Assembly (NCBI RefSeq): GCF_001544875.2
Contig: NZ_FCOA02000017.1
Span: 107,812 to 171,811, forward strand
Length of the DNA stretch: 64,000 nt
Source of the DNA: Caballeronia hypogeia
GTDB lineage: Bacteria > Pseudomonadota > Gammaproteobacteria > Burkholderiales > Burkholderiaceae
Direction: 5' to 3'
In this document: positions 45,021-53,952 of the stretch, piece by piece
How the letters are laid out: every line of letters begins with the position of its first letter
Position numbering within the stretch: the stretch's first letter is position 1
Notes under the pieces: generated by a model
Database searches by the model: none
What the model saw: only the letters and a program-made list of their open reading frames with translations
What the model was told of the DNA's origin: nothing
Translations under genes and position numbers: made by a program

Positions 45021-45218
45021 TTAGTAATCCGCGTCCTCGATCCACGCCGCCTGGATCGCCTCCAGGATCTTTTCGTTGGATTTTTGTGGATCGTCGTCGA
45101 ACCCGTCGAGTTCCGTCACCCAGCGATGCAGGTCAGTGAAACGCACATATTGGGGATCGATATCCTGATGCGCGTCGGTCAGCGCCATCGCGATATCCTG
45201 AGTATCTGTCCACTTCAT
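45021..45218 (-). CDS. iscX: Fe-S assembly protein IscX
   Basis: A 65-residue acidic protein starting MKWTDTQDIAMALTDAHQDIDPQYVRFTDL, with the family's WV..L.GFDDDP and a C-terminal AIQAAWIEDADY. IscX binds IscS and iron and modulates cluster assembly. It is last in the isc operon and preceded by GGAGG. Confidence 0.95.
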   Translation of the reverse strand: MKWTDTQDIAMALTDAHQDIDPQYVRFTDLHRWVTELDGFDDDPQKSNEKILEAIQAAWIEDADY

Positions 45219-45232
45219 GGGCGAGCCTCCTG

Positions 45233-45574
45233 TCAGTGATTTTCTTTGGCGTGGTTGATGGTGTAGCGCGGGATCTCGACCACCAGATCCTCGTCGGCCG
45301 GCACCATTGCCTGACATGATAACCGCGATGTAGGTTCCAGCCCCCACGCTTTGTCGAGCAGGTCGTCCTCGAGTTCCTCGGACGGTTCGAGCGCGTTGAA
45401 GCCCTCCCGGATGATGACGTGACACGTCGTGCACGCGCACGATTTCTCGCAGGCGTGCTCGATCTCGATGCCGTGATCCAGCAGGTTGTCGCAGATGCTC
45501 TTGCCGATATCGGCGTCGATCACCGCGCCGTCCGGGCAAAGCTCCACGTGAGGCAGCACAACGATTTGAGGCAT
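45233..45574 (-). CDS. fdx: 2Fe-2S ferredoxin of the ISC system
   Basis: A 113-residue adrenodoxin-type ferredoxin. The cluster ligands are CEKSCACTTC (C-x5-C-x2-C, with one extra Cys) and a later Cys in LSCQAMV. It supplies electrons for Fe-S assembly on IscU. It sits between hscA and iscX, as in the E. coli cluster. Confidence 0.96.
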   Translation of the reverse strand: MPQIVVLPHVELCPDGAVIDADIGKSICDNLLDHGIEIEHACEKSCACTTCHVIIREGFNALEPSEELEDDLLDKAWGLEPTSRLSCQAMVPADEDLVVEIPRYTINHAKENH

Positions 45575-45601
45575 TTTTCGTGATATCTCGAATTGGGGTG
45601 A

Positions 45602-47467
45602 TCAGACGTCGTCGAGCTTGCGGCCCGCGAGCGCGCGGCGAATGCTCTTGTTCATGCGGCGTGCGGCGAACTCGTCGGTGGCGACGGCGAGCGCCTTCGT
45701 GGCGTCCTCGATCTTTTCCACCGACTCGCCCTTCGCCTGCACGGCCAGTTCCGACGCCAGCGCTTCGATCTGCACGCGCTCGGCGTCGTCAAGCAGTTCG
45801 CCGTCGGCTTCCAGCGCGGCGTGCGTGGCTTCGATCAGACGGTCCGCTTCGACCTGCGCCTCGCGCAGCGCGCGAGCACGCATGTCGACATCGGCGCTAT
45901 TGAAGCTCTCTTCGAGCATGCGCGCGACCTCGTCGTCGGCGAGACCGTAGGACGGCTTCACCACCACAGAAGCCTCCACGCCCGACATCTGCTCGCGTGC
46001 GAACACCGAAAGCAGTCCGTCCGCGTCGACCTGGTAGGTCACACGAATGCGGGCGGCGCCCGCGGCCATCGGCGGAATGCCGCGCAGTTCGAAGCGCGCG
46101 AGCGAACGGCAGTCCGAGACGAGTTCGCGCTCGCCCTGCACGACGTGGATCGCCATGGCCGTCTGGCCGTCCTTGAAGGTCGTGAAGTCCTGCGCGCGCG
46201 CGGTCGGAATCGTCGAGTTGCGCGGGATGATCTTTTCAGTCAGTCCGCCCATCGTCTCGACGCCGAGCGACAGCGGGATCACGTCGAGCAGCAGCCAGTC
46301 GTCGCCTTCGCCGCGTCGATTGCCGGCGAGCAGATCGGCCTGCACCGCCGCGCCGAGCGCGACGACCTGATCGGGATCGAGGTTGATGAGCGGCGGCTGA
46401 CCGAAGTACGCCTCCACCGCGCGACGAATCACCGGCATGCGCGTCGCGCCGCCGACCAGCACCACGCCCTTGATGTCTTTCGGTGCGACCTTCGCGTCGC
46501 GAAGTGCTTTTCTCGTCGGTCCGAGCGTGCGCGCGACGAGCGTTTCGGTGATTTCGGCGAATTGCGCTTCCGTCACGGCGACGTCGATTTGAACGCCCGT
46601 GGACAGCGTGGCCTGCACGCGCGTTTCAGGCGCGTCCGAGAGCGCTTCCTTGGCCGTTCGCACGCGATCGAGCATCAGGCGCACGTCTTCCGGCGCTGCG
46701 AGCTTCACGCCCGCCTGCTCGAGCACGAAGCGATACAGCGCGTGATCGAAGTCGTCGCCGCCGAGCGCGGAATCGCCGCCCGCCGCGAGCACTTCGAACA
46801 CGCCCTTCGTGAGCTTGAGAATCGACAGATCGAAAGTGCCGCCGCCCAGATCGTAGACCGCGTACAAACCTTCCGCGCCGTTGTCCAGACCATAGGCGAT
46901 CGCGGCCGCCGTCGGTTCGTTCAGCAGGCGCAGGACGTTCAGGCCGGCGAGCTTCGCCGCGTCCTTGGTCGCCTGCCGCTGGGCTTCGTCGAAGTATGCG
47001 GGCACCGTGATCACCGCGCCCACGAGATCCTCGCCGAGGGTGTCTTCCGCGCGATAGCGCAGCGTCGCGAGAATCTCCGCCGAGACTTCGACTGGGCTCT
47101 TCACGCCGTCGATCGTGCGGATCTGCACCATGCCCGGGGCGTCGATGAAGTCGTACGGGGCGTTTTCCGCGCCCTCCACCTCGCTCTTGCCGCGGCCCAT
47201 GAAGCGCTTCACCGAGACGATGGTATTGCGCGGATCGGTGACGGCTTCTTCCTTCGCGGTGCGGCCGATGCGCCGTCCGCCCTTTTCCAGATAACGCACG
47301 ACCGACGGCAGCAGCACGTGGCCGTCCTCGTCGGGCAGCGCTTCGGGCACGCTGTTGCGCACGGCCGCGACGAGCGAGTTCGTCGTGCCGAGATCGATGC
47401 CGACCGCCACGCGCCGCTGATGCGGCGCCGGCGCCATGCCGGGTTCTGAGATTTGCAGTAAAGCCAT
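45602..47467 (-). CDS. hscA: Hsp70-type chaperone HscA
   Basis: A 621-residue specialised Hsp70. The ATPase domain begins VGIDLGTTNSLVA and continues through AVITVPAYFDEAQRQATKDAAKLAGLNVLRLLNEPTAAAIAYGLD and YDLGGGTFDLSIL. The substrate-binding domain and helical lid follow. With HscB it pulls on IscU (through the LPPVK motif) to release the new cluster. Length fits HscA. Confidence 0.97.
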   Translation of the reverse strand: MALLQISEPGMAPAPHQRRVAVGIDLGTTNSLVAAVRNSVPEALPDEDGHVLLPSVVRYLEKGGRRIGRTAKEEAVTDPRNTIVSVKRFMGRGKSEVEGAENAPYDFIDAPGMVQIRTIDGVKSPVEVSAEILATLRYRAEDTLGEDLVGAVITVPAYFDEAQRQATKDAAKLAGLNVLRLLNEPTAAAIAYGLDNGAEGLYAVYDLGGGTFDLSILKLTKGVFEVLAAGGDSALGGDDFDHALYRFVLEQAGVKLAAPEDVRLMLDRVRTAKEALSDAPETRVQATLSTGVQIDVAVTEAQFAEITETLVARTLGPTRKALRDAKVAPKDIKGVVLVGGATRMPVIRRAVEAYFGQPPLINLDPDQVVALGAAVQADLLAGNRRGEGDDWLLLDVIPLSLGVETMGGLTEKIIPRNSTIPTARAQDFTTFKDGQTAMAIHVVQGERELVSDCRSLARFELRGIPPMAAGAARIRVTYQVDADGLLSVFAREQMSGVEASVVVKPSYGLADDEVARMLEESFNSADVDMRARALREAQVEADRLIEATHAALEADGELLDDAERVQIEALASELAVQAKGESVEKIEDATKALAVATDEFAARRMNKSIRRALAGRKLDDV

Positions 47468-47525
47468 CGTTGGTCTTATGGGGTGTTATGCGGCGCACGC
47501 GCGCGCTTTCGTACGTTCCGAACGC

Positions 47526-48056
47526 TCACGCGTGTTCCAGCCGCTCGATCTGCGTGCCGATGTCGTGCGCCACGCGTTCGATGAACATCAGTTGCCGCAC
47601 GGCCTCGCCCGCGGCCTGATCCGACTTGCTGTCGATCAGTGCGGCGAGCTTCGTGAAGCGCATGCGCTCTTCGTCGCGCAGTTCGTCGAGCAGCGCTTCC
47701 AGCGCACCGATATTCTTCGCGCCGGCGGCATCCTCGACATTTTCGCGCCATTCCATCTGCTGCATCAGGAACGCGGGCTCCATCGCCGTGTTGTTCTCCG
47801 CGTCGACGTCGATGCCGCGCAGCGACAGCATGTAGCGCGCGCGTTTCAACGGATCGCGCAGCGTCTGATACGCCTCGTTCGCGTGCGTCGCCCATTGCAT
47901 GGCGAGACGGCGCTGCGCGTCGCCTGCCGCGGCGAAGCGGTCCGGATGCACTTGCGCCTGCACGGTGCGATACGCGTCGTCCAGCGTGTGTTGATCGACG
48001 GCGAAGAGCTGCGGCAGGCCGAAGAGGTCGAAGTGATTGTCGGTAAGCGAGGCCAT
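47526..48056 (-). CDS. hscB: J-type co-chaperone HscB
   Basis: A 176-residue protein. The N-terminal J-domain has HFDLFGLPQLFAVD, the HPD tripeptide in VQAQVHPDRF, and ANEAYQTLRDPLKRARYML. The C-terminal helical domain binds IscU. It is placed between iscA and hscA, as in other ISC clusters. A hairpin with a T tract stands in the gap before it. Confidence 0.96.
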   Translation of the reverse strand: MASLTDNHFDLFGLPQLFAVDQHTLDDAYRTVQAQVHPDRFAAAGDAQRRLAMQWATHANEAYQTLRDPLKRARYMLSLRGIDVDAENNTAMEPAFLMQQMEWRENVEDAAGAKNIGALEALLDELRDEERMRFTKLAALIDSKSDQAAGEAVRQLMFIERVAHDIGTQIERLEHA

Positions 48057-48088
48057 GACGATAAATTCAGTTTCAGTTCGCGCGAATG

Positions 48089-48114
48089 AAAAAGGCGGCC
48101 AGCGCCGCCTCTTT
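48089..48114 (-). terminator. Terminator-like hairpin between iscA and hscB
   Basis: The stem AGGCGGC (48093-48099) / GCCGCCT (48104-48110) is flanked by AAAA on one side and CTTTT on the other. On the minus strand it is a hairpin followed by a T tract, inside the isc operon, so it may attenuate hscBA expression. Confidence 0.55.
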
Positions 48115-48140
48115 TGCCGATGTTGCCGGCGCCACGCGTC

Positions 48141-48464
48141 TCAGACGCGGAACGATTCGCCGCAGCCGCACTCGTCCTTCGCGTTCGGATTGTTGAAGCG
48201 AAAGCCTTCGTTCAGCCCTTCGCGCGCGAAGTCCAGTTCGGTGCCGTCGAGATACGGAAGACTTTTCGGATCGATCACGATCTTCACGCCCGCCGATTCG
48301 AACACGGTGTCTTCCGGCGCGAGCTCATCGACATATTCGAGCTTGTACGCCAGACCCGAACAGCCCGTCGTGCGCACGCCGAGTCTCAACCCGACGCCCT
48401 TGCCGCGCCGTGTCAGATACTTCTGCACGTGCTGTGCCGCCTTATCCGTCAACGTGATTGCCAT
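48141..48464 (-). CDS. iscA: Iron-sulfur assembly carrier IscA
   Basis: A 107-residue A-type carrier starting MAITLTDKAAQHVQKYL. The three conserved cysteines are in TTGCSGLAY and ECGCGESF. A 19-codon upstream extension of the frame was rejected. It passes clusters to apo-proteins, especially 4Fe-4S enzymes. It lies between iscU and hscB. Confidence 0.96.
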   Translation of the reverse strand: MAITLTDKAAQHVQKYLTRRGKGVGLRLGVRTTGCSGLAYKLEYVDELAPEDTVFESAGVKIVIDPKSLPYLDGTELDFAREGLNEGFRFNNPNAKDECGCGESFRV

Positions 48465-48521
48465 AGTCTTCGCTTCTCTCTTCGAGGCGTCACGCCCATG
48501 TATGACGCCCGCTTTCATCAC

Positions 48522-48950
48522 TTATGCCGCGTGCTGCTTCGCTTCCGTCGCCGAGGCTTCCGGCGCCGCAGCGCCATGGCGCTGCTTGTAGTCGGCGACC
48601 GCCGCCTTGATCGCGTCTTCCGCGAGGATCGAGCAGTGGATCTTCACCGGCGGCAGCGCCAGTTCCTCTGCGATCTGCGTGTTCTTGATCGTGAGCGCCT
48701 GATCCAGCGTCTTGCCCTTCACCCATTCGGTGACGAGCGAGCTCGAGGCAATTGCCGAGCCGCAGCCGTAGGTCTTGAACTTCGCGTCCTCGATCACGCC
48801 ATCCGCGCCGACGCGGATTTGCAGCTTCATCACGTCGCCGCATGCGGGCGCGCCGACCATGCCGGTGCCGACCGTGTCGTCGTCCTTCGAGAAGGAGCCG
48901 ACGTTGCGCGGGTTTTCGTAGTGGTCCAGAACCTTGTCGCTATAAGCCAT
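48522..48950 (-). CDS. iscU: Fe-S scaffold protein IscU
   Basis: A 142-residue scaffold on which clusters are built. The three ligand cysteines are in GAPACGDVMKL, TYGCGSAIASSS and KIHCSILAE; the HscA recognition motif LPPVK lies just before the last. AGGAGAG precedes the ATG. The C-terminal 15 residues are Ala-rich. Confidence 0.97.
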   Translation of the reverse strand: MAYSDKVLDHYENPRNVGSFSKDDDTVGTGMVGAPACGDVMKLQIRVGADGVIEDAKFKTYGCGSAIASSSLVTEWVKGKTLDQALTIKNTQIAEELALPPVKIHCSILAEDAIKAAVADYKQRHGAAAPEASATEAKQHAA

Positions 48951-49009
48951 GATTCAAACTCTCCTAATATTCGGTGTCGCGTGGCGCTCAGTGGTCGCTT
49001 GGTTGCTGC

Positions 49010-50233
49010 TTAGTGCGCGGCCCACTGGATCGTCGAGATGTCGATGCCGTCCTTGTGCATTTCCCAGAGCGGCGACAGATCGCGCAGCTTCGCGATCTTG
49101 TTCTTCAGCAGGTTGATCACATAATCGACGTCCTGCTCGGTGGTGAAGCGGCCGACCGTGAAGCGGATGGAGCTGTGAGCGAGTTCGTCGTTGCGGCCGA
49201 GCGCGCGCAGCACATAAGAAGGCTCCAGCGACGCCGACGTGCACGCCGAACCCGACGACACCGCGACGTCCTTCACCGCCATGATCAGCGACTCGCCTTC
49301 GACGAAGTTGAAGCTGATGTTGAGGTTGTGCGGCACGCGGCGTTCCATGTCGCCGTTGACGTACACCTCTTCGATATCCTGCAGGCCTTTCAGCAGACGG
49401 TCGCGCAGCATGCGAATGCGCTCGTTTTCCGTCGCCATTTCCTCGCGCGCGATACGGAACGCCTCGCCCATGCCGACGATCTGATGCGTAGCCAGCGTGC
49501 CCGAACGCATGCCGCGTTCGTGACCGCCGCCGTGCATCTGCGCCTCGATGCGCACGCGCGGCTTGCGGCGAACATACAGCGCGCCGATGCCCTTCGGGCC
49601 ATACGTCTTGTGCGCCGAGAACGACATCAGGTCGACCTTCAGCTTCTGCAGATCGATTTCGATCTTGCCGGTGGCCTGCGCCGCATCGACGTGAAAAATG
49701 ATGCCCTTCTCGCGCGTGATCTCGCCGATCGCCTCGATGTCCTGGATCACGCCGATCTCGTTGTTCACGCTCATCACGGAAACGAGGATCGTGTCCGGGC
49801 GGATTGCCGCCTTGAACTTGTCCAGATCGATGAGACCGTCATCCTTCACGTCGAGATAGGTGACTTCGTAGCCTTCGCGCTCAAGCTCACGCGTGGTGTC
49901 GAGCACGGCCTTGTGCTCGGTCTTCACGGTGATGATGTGCTTGCCTTTGCTCTTGTAGAAATGCGCCGCGCCCTTGATGGCGAGGTTGTCCGATTCCGTC
50001 GCACCCGAGGTCCAGATGATCTCGCGCGGATCGCAGTTGACGAGCGCCGCGACGTTCTCGCGCGCTTCCTCGACCGCACGCTCCGCATCCCAGCCGTACT
50101 GGTGGCTGCGCGAGGCCGGATTGCCGAACTGCTCGCGAAGATACGGAATCATCTTGTCCACCACACGCGGATCGACGGGTGTCGTCGCGCTGTAGTCCAT
50201 GTAAATGGGCAGGTGGGGAATATCGTTGTTCAT
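49010..50233 (-). CDS. iscS: Cysteine desulfurase IscS
   Basis: A 407-residue PLP enzyme that takes sulfur from cysteine as a persulfide for Fe-S clusters and tRNA thiolation. Seen: MDYSATTPVDPRV, the PLP lysine in FSAHKTYGPKG and the persulfide Cys in SSGSACTSASLEPSY. Length fits the NifS/IscS group I family. GGAGCG precedes the ATG. It is second in the isc operon. Confidence 0.97.
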   Translation of the reverse strand: MNNDIPHLPIYMDYSATTPVDPRVVDKMIPYLREQFGNPASRSHQYGWDAERAVEEARENVAALVNCDPREIIWTSGATESDNLAIKGAAHFYKSKGKHIITVKTEHKAVLDTTRELEREGYEVTYLDVKDDGLIDLDKFKAAIRPDTILVSVMSVNNEIGVIQDIEAIGEITREKGIIFHVDAAQATGKIEIDLQKLKVDLMSFSAHKTYGPKGIGALYVRRKPRVRIEAQMHGGGHERGMRSGTLATHQIVGMGEAFRIAREEMATENERIRMLRDRLLKGLQDIEEVYVNGDMERRVPHNLNISFNFVEGESLIMAVKDVAVSSGSACTSASLEPSYVLRALGRNDELAHSSIRFTVGRFTTEQDVDYVINLLKNKIAKLRDLSPLWEMHKDGIDISTIQWAAH

Positions 50234-50316
50234 CAGTCGCTCCGGGATAATCGGTCAATGCTTCCAGCTGGGACGCCTTCCATGCGCGCACGGCCCATGC
50301 CGCGCGCCGGCATGTG

Positions 50317-50844
50317 TCATCCGGCCAGATTGAAAATGGAATTCGGACCCTTGGGCACGACACGCGCCGCCTCGACACTGGCCGACTCGCTGCGCCGGTC
50401 GCGCAGCACCGCCGAGGAACCCTCGCGAGCGCGCTGCTGGTCGACCAGATCCTTCAACGAAACGGAATCCAGATACTCGACCATCTTTTGATTGAGCGTG
50501 GCCCACAGCTCGTGCGTCATGCAGTGACCGTCGTGCTGCTTGGTGCCTTCGCACGTGCCCTTGCCGCCGCATTGCGTGGCGTCGATCGGTTCATCGACCG
50601 CGATGATGATGTCCGCGACCGTGACGTTCTCCGCACGACGCGCCAGGTTATAGCCGCCGCCCGGTCCGCGGACCGATTCGACGATCTCATGGCGACGCAG
50701 CTTGCCGAAGAGCTGTTCGAGGTAGGAAAGCGAGATGCGCTGGCGCTGACTGATGCCTGCCAGCGTCACCGGGCCCTGCTCCTGGCGCAACGCCAGGTCG
50801 ATCATCGCCGTGACGGCGAAACGGCCTTTCGTGGTGAGTCTCAT
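50317..50844 (-). CDS. iscR: Fe-S-sensing Rrf2 regulator IscR
   Basis: A 175-residue Rrf2 family regulator starting MRLTTKGRFAVTAMIDLAL. The winged helix includes ISLSYLEQLFGKLRRHEIVESVRGPGGGYNLAR. The cluster-binding cysteines are in CGGKGTCEGTKQHDGHC (C-x5-C-x5-C... layout of IscR). Holo-IscR represses its own operon in E. coli, and two matching boxes are visible upstream of this gene. The C-terminal 35 residues are longer than in E. coli. Confidence 0.97.
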   Translation of the reverse strand: MRLTTKGRFAVTAMIDLALRQEQGPVTLAGISQRQRISLSYLEQLFGKLRRHEIVESVRGPGGGYNLARRAENVTVADIIIAVDEPIDATQCGGKGTCEGTKQHDGHCMTHELWATLNQKMVEYLDSVSLKDLVDQQRAREGSSAVLRDRRSESASVEAARVVPKGPNSIFNLAG

Positions 50845-50862
50845 AATTGGGGGCTAACGCTA

Positions 50863-50914
50863 ATACTCGATGATTTTCGTCAAGTATAAATAGCCCACAG
50901 TTTTAGTCAAGTAC
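50863..50914 (-). promoter_or_regulatory. isc promoter with two IscR type-1 boxes
   Basis: On the minus strand TTGACT (50905-50910) and TATACT (50883-50888) are 16 bp apart. Two 25-bp stretches, 50890-50914 and 50863-50887, each match the E. coli type-1 IscR consensus at about 22 of 25 positions (by eye). One spans the -35 region and spacer, the other begins at the -10, a layout that would repress the operon when IscR carries its cluster. Confidence 0.75.
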
Positions 50915-50973
50915 TCGGGGCGAGATAAGTAGTCTTTTAACGCGCTTTTTTGCGATGAGGGAAACGCACGCGC

Positions 50974-51456
<483 letters not shown>

Positions 51457-51585
51457 CTAGAGCCAGGAAAAGTCGTGATGCACGGCAACGTCGGCGAAAA
51501 CCGACGCCGGAATGCGTCCCGAATTATACAAAGGGGCACAATTTTTCGCCGGAACGAGATGGCTCGAATGCCTCCCCCATCCCGC

Positions 51586-52830
51586 TCAGCGTTCGTCGCG
51601 ATGGATGTCGTGCGTGACGAAGCGTGATTCACCGTTCGGCATGTCGAGCCAGTCGCGATGCGCGAGGGTGCGGCGGATATCGCTCAGGCCGCTCTCCCAG
51701 TGCTCGCGCATCGTCGAGAAGCCGAATTGATAGTCCTTGAAGTGGCCTTCGTATTCCTTCTGTCGATAAATCAGGTGAATGATGTTGTAGCGCTTCGAGC
51801 ACGCGAGATCCTCCGCTATCCGACACCATTCGTCGTTCTTGCGGATCTCCTCGGGAACCAGGTCGAGCACGTGCTGCAGAACGTTTCGTGCACGTTGCGC
51901 GCGCTGCATCTGGTCGGTGACGAGGCGCGTGCGGCTCGAATATTGCACGTCCTTCACGCGCCCCATCACATCGACGATGCTGTCCGGCACCGGTCCGCGC
52001 GCGCTCCACAGATCGACCTGGAAGGCGAGCGTATCGCGGCGCGGCGTGGCCATCGCGACCTCATACAGCGGGGTGTTCGACATCAGCCCGCCGTCCCAGT
52101 AGAACTGTCCGTCGATCTCGACCGCGGCGAAACCCGGCGGCAGCGCGCCCGAAGCGATGAAATGCTCCGCGCGCAGCGTGATCCGCGTGTTGTCGAAGTA
52201 GGCGAAATTGCCGGTCGCGACATTCACCGCCCCGACCGACACGCGCGTCTCGCCCGAATTGATGCGATCGAAATCGCACAGGCGTTCCAGCGTGGCCTTG
52301 AGCGGCGCCGTGTCGTAGTAGCTGGCGGCCTGAGGCGAAGTCGATGCGATCGGCGACGGCGGCGGAAAGCGCGGCACGAAAAAACCCTTCTGCCCTTCGA
52401 CGACCGCGCCGAACGCCTGCCACGCGGTGAACGCCTTGCGAATCTCGTCGGCGGAATCGAACAGCGCGCGCTCGAGGAACGCGGGCAGCGGAAAACCGAA
52501 GGCGGGCTGGCAGATCGTCGCCCAGAATTCCAGCAGACGCGTCACGCGATGTTCGGGCGCGTTGCCCGCGATGATCGCTGTGTTGAGCGCGCCGATCGAG
52601 ATGCCGGCAATCCAGTTCGGATGAATGTCCGCCTCGTGCAGCCCTTGATAGACACCTGCCTGATAGGCGCCGAGCGCGCCGCCACCTTGCAGCATCAACG
52701 CGACCGTCTGATACGGCGGCAGTTGAATACGTGTTTGCGTGGGCTCTTCGGCCGGCGCCGGCGCCGCATCCTTTTTGCGGCTGCGTGCGCGCCCCTGCCG
52801 TACTGCTTCGTCGTTCTCGATTTCCGACAT
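51586..52830 (-). CDS. Patatin-like phospholipase with DUF3734
   Basis: A 414-residue protein. The patatin half has GGGALGAYQAGVYQGL (oxyanion loop), the Ser nucleophile in GISIGALN and the Asp in WDGGLMSN. The C-terminal part (RARNVLQHVLDLVPEEI, IIHLIYRQKEYEGHFKDYQFG, REHWESGLSDIRRTL) is the DUF3734 extension. A basic, Ala-rich N-terminus precedes the domain, with no signal peptide, so it is cytoplasmic. It follows bdhA by 15 bp on the same strand, so the two are probably co-transcribed. Confidence 0.9.
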   Translation of the reverse strand: MSEIENDEAVRQGRARSRKKDAAPAPAEEPTQTRIQLPPYQTVALMLQGGGALGAYQAGVYQGLHEADIHPNWIAGISIGALNTAIIAGNAPEHRVTRLLEFWATICQPAFGFPLPAFLERALFDSADEIRKAFTAWQAFGAVVEGQKGFFVPRFPPPSPIASTSPQAASYYDTAPLKATLERLCDFDRINSGETRVSVGAVNVATGNFAYFDNTRITLRAEHFIASGALPPGFAAVEIDGQFYWDGGLMSNTPLYEVAMATPRRDTLAFQVDLWSARGPVPDSIVDVMGRVKDVQYSSRTRLVTDQMQRAQRARNVLQHVLDLVPEEIRKNDEWCRIAEDLACSKRYNIIHLIYRQKEYEGHFKDYQFGFSTMREHWESGLSDIRRTLAHRDWLDMPNGESRFVTHDIHRDER

Positions 52831-52845
52831 CCCGCGTTCTCTCCT

Positions 52846-53640
52846 TTATTGCATGAACCAGCCGTGACTGACGACGAACGATTGCCCCGTCAACGCCGCC
52901 GTCTCGAACGCCGACAGAAACAGCACGGTCTGCGCGACATCTTCGACGGTCGTGAATACGCTGTCGACCGTGCCGCCCAGCATCACGCGTTTGACGACCT
53001 CTTCTTCGCTAATCTTGAGTTCCTTCGCCTGCTCGGGAATCTGCTTGTCGACGAGCGGCGTGCGCACGAAACCCGGACAGACGACGTGCGATCGCACGTT
53101 GTGCTTCGCGCCCTCCTTGGCGAGCACGCGCGCCAGGCCGAGCAGGCCGTGTTTCGCCGTGACATAAGCCGATTTCAGCGGCGAAGCCTCGTGCGAATGC
53201 ACCGAGCCCATGTAGATCACGACGCCGCCACGATCGTCCTTGTACATGTGCTTGAGCGCGGCCTTGGTCGTGAGAAAGGCGCCATCCACGTGGATGGCCA
53301 TCATCTTCTTCCAGTCGGCGTAAGCGTAATTCTCGATGGGATTGACGATCTGGATGCCCGCGTTCGACACGAGAATATCCACCGAGCCGAGCTCCGACGC
53401 GGCACGGTCGATTCCCTGATTCACCGCATCTTCATTGGTCACGTCCATTGCAACGCCGATGCCCTTGCCGCCCTTGCTGCGGATTTCCTCGGCGACGGCG
53501 TCCGCGCCAGCCTGATTCAGATCGGCGATGGCGACCGCCGCGCCCGCATCGGCAAGGGTGAACGCGATTGCACGGCCGATTCCGCTCGCCGCTCCCGTCA
53601 CGACGGCAGTCTTGCCCTGGAGCTTACCGATTGATGACAT
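52846..53640 (-). CDS. bdhA: 3-hydroxybutyrate dehydrogenase
   Basis: A 264-residue short-chain dehydrogenase. The NAD site is VTGAASGIGRAIA, the catalytic Tyr/Lys pair is in SAYVTAKHGLLGLARVLA, and the C-terminal SAFETAALTGQSFVVSHGWFMQ is characteristic of 3-hydroxybutyrate dehydrogenases. It converts D-3-hydroxybutyrate from storage polymer to acetoacetate. AGGAGG precedes the ATG. The downstream patatin gene lies 15 bp away. Confidence 0.93.
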   Translation of the reverse strand: MSSIGKLQGKTAVVTGAASGIGRAIAFTLADAGAAVAIADLNQAGADAVAEEIRSKGGKGIGVAMDVTNEDAVNQGIDRAASELGSVDILVSNAGIQIVNPIENYAYADWKKMMAIHVDGAFLTTKAALKHMYKDDRGGVVIYMGSVHSHEASPLKSAYVTAKHGLLGLARVLAKEGAKHNVRSHVVCPGFVRTPLVDKQIPEQAKELKISEEEVVKRVMLGGTVDSVFTTVEDVAQTVLFLSAFETAALTGQSFVVSHGWFMQ

Positions 53641-53952
53641 GCGAACCTCCTATCGAGTGAGTGACATTGCGTAAATGACAACATCCATCGGGACGGCCAT
53701 CAAGCTGGCCGTTCGGCATAGGAAAACTCGTTTGGATCTTAAGAACGCTTAGGCCGTTCGGCCGACTGTTCACGATGACCCAGGAGCGGCTATTGTGCAT
53801 GAAGGACGCAATGCGCTGCAGCAAAGGGCGAACGGATCGCGGCAGTGGCCTCGGCTACAATGAACGCCCCTCGTGCACGCCATCGTGCGCAGCCGCGTGC
53901 CTTGCGCCCGTTTTCCATCATCGTTTTTCGCGCCCGTCGCGGGCCTCTCATC
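53641..53952. other. Divergent intergenic region bdhA / rlmJ (312 bp)
   Basis: It holds the inverted repeat ACGGCCA (53693-53699) / TGGCCGT (53706-53712) about 53 bp upstream of bdhA, a possible operator, and a shorter GGCCG-TT-CGGCC (53752-53763). No ORF with coding signs is seen; upstream frame extensions of rlmJ were rejected. Confidence 0.35.
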
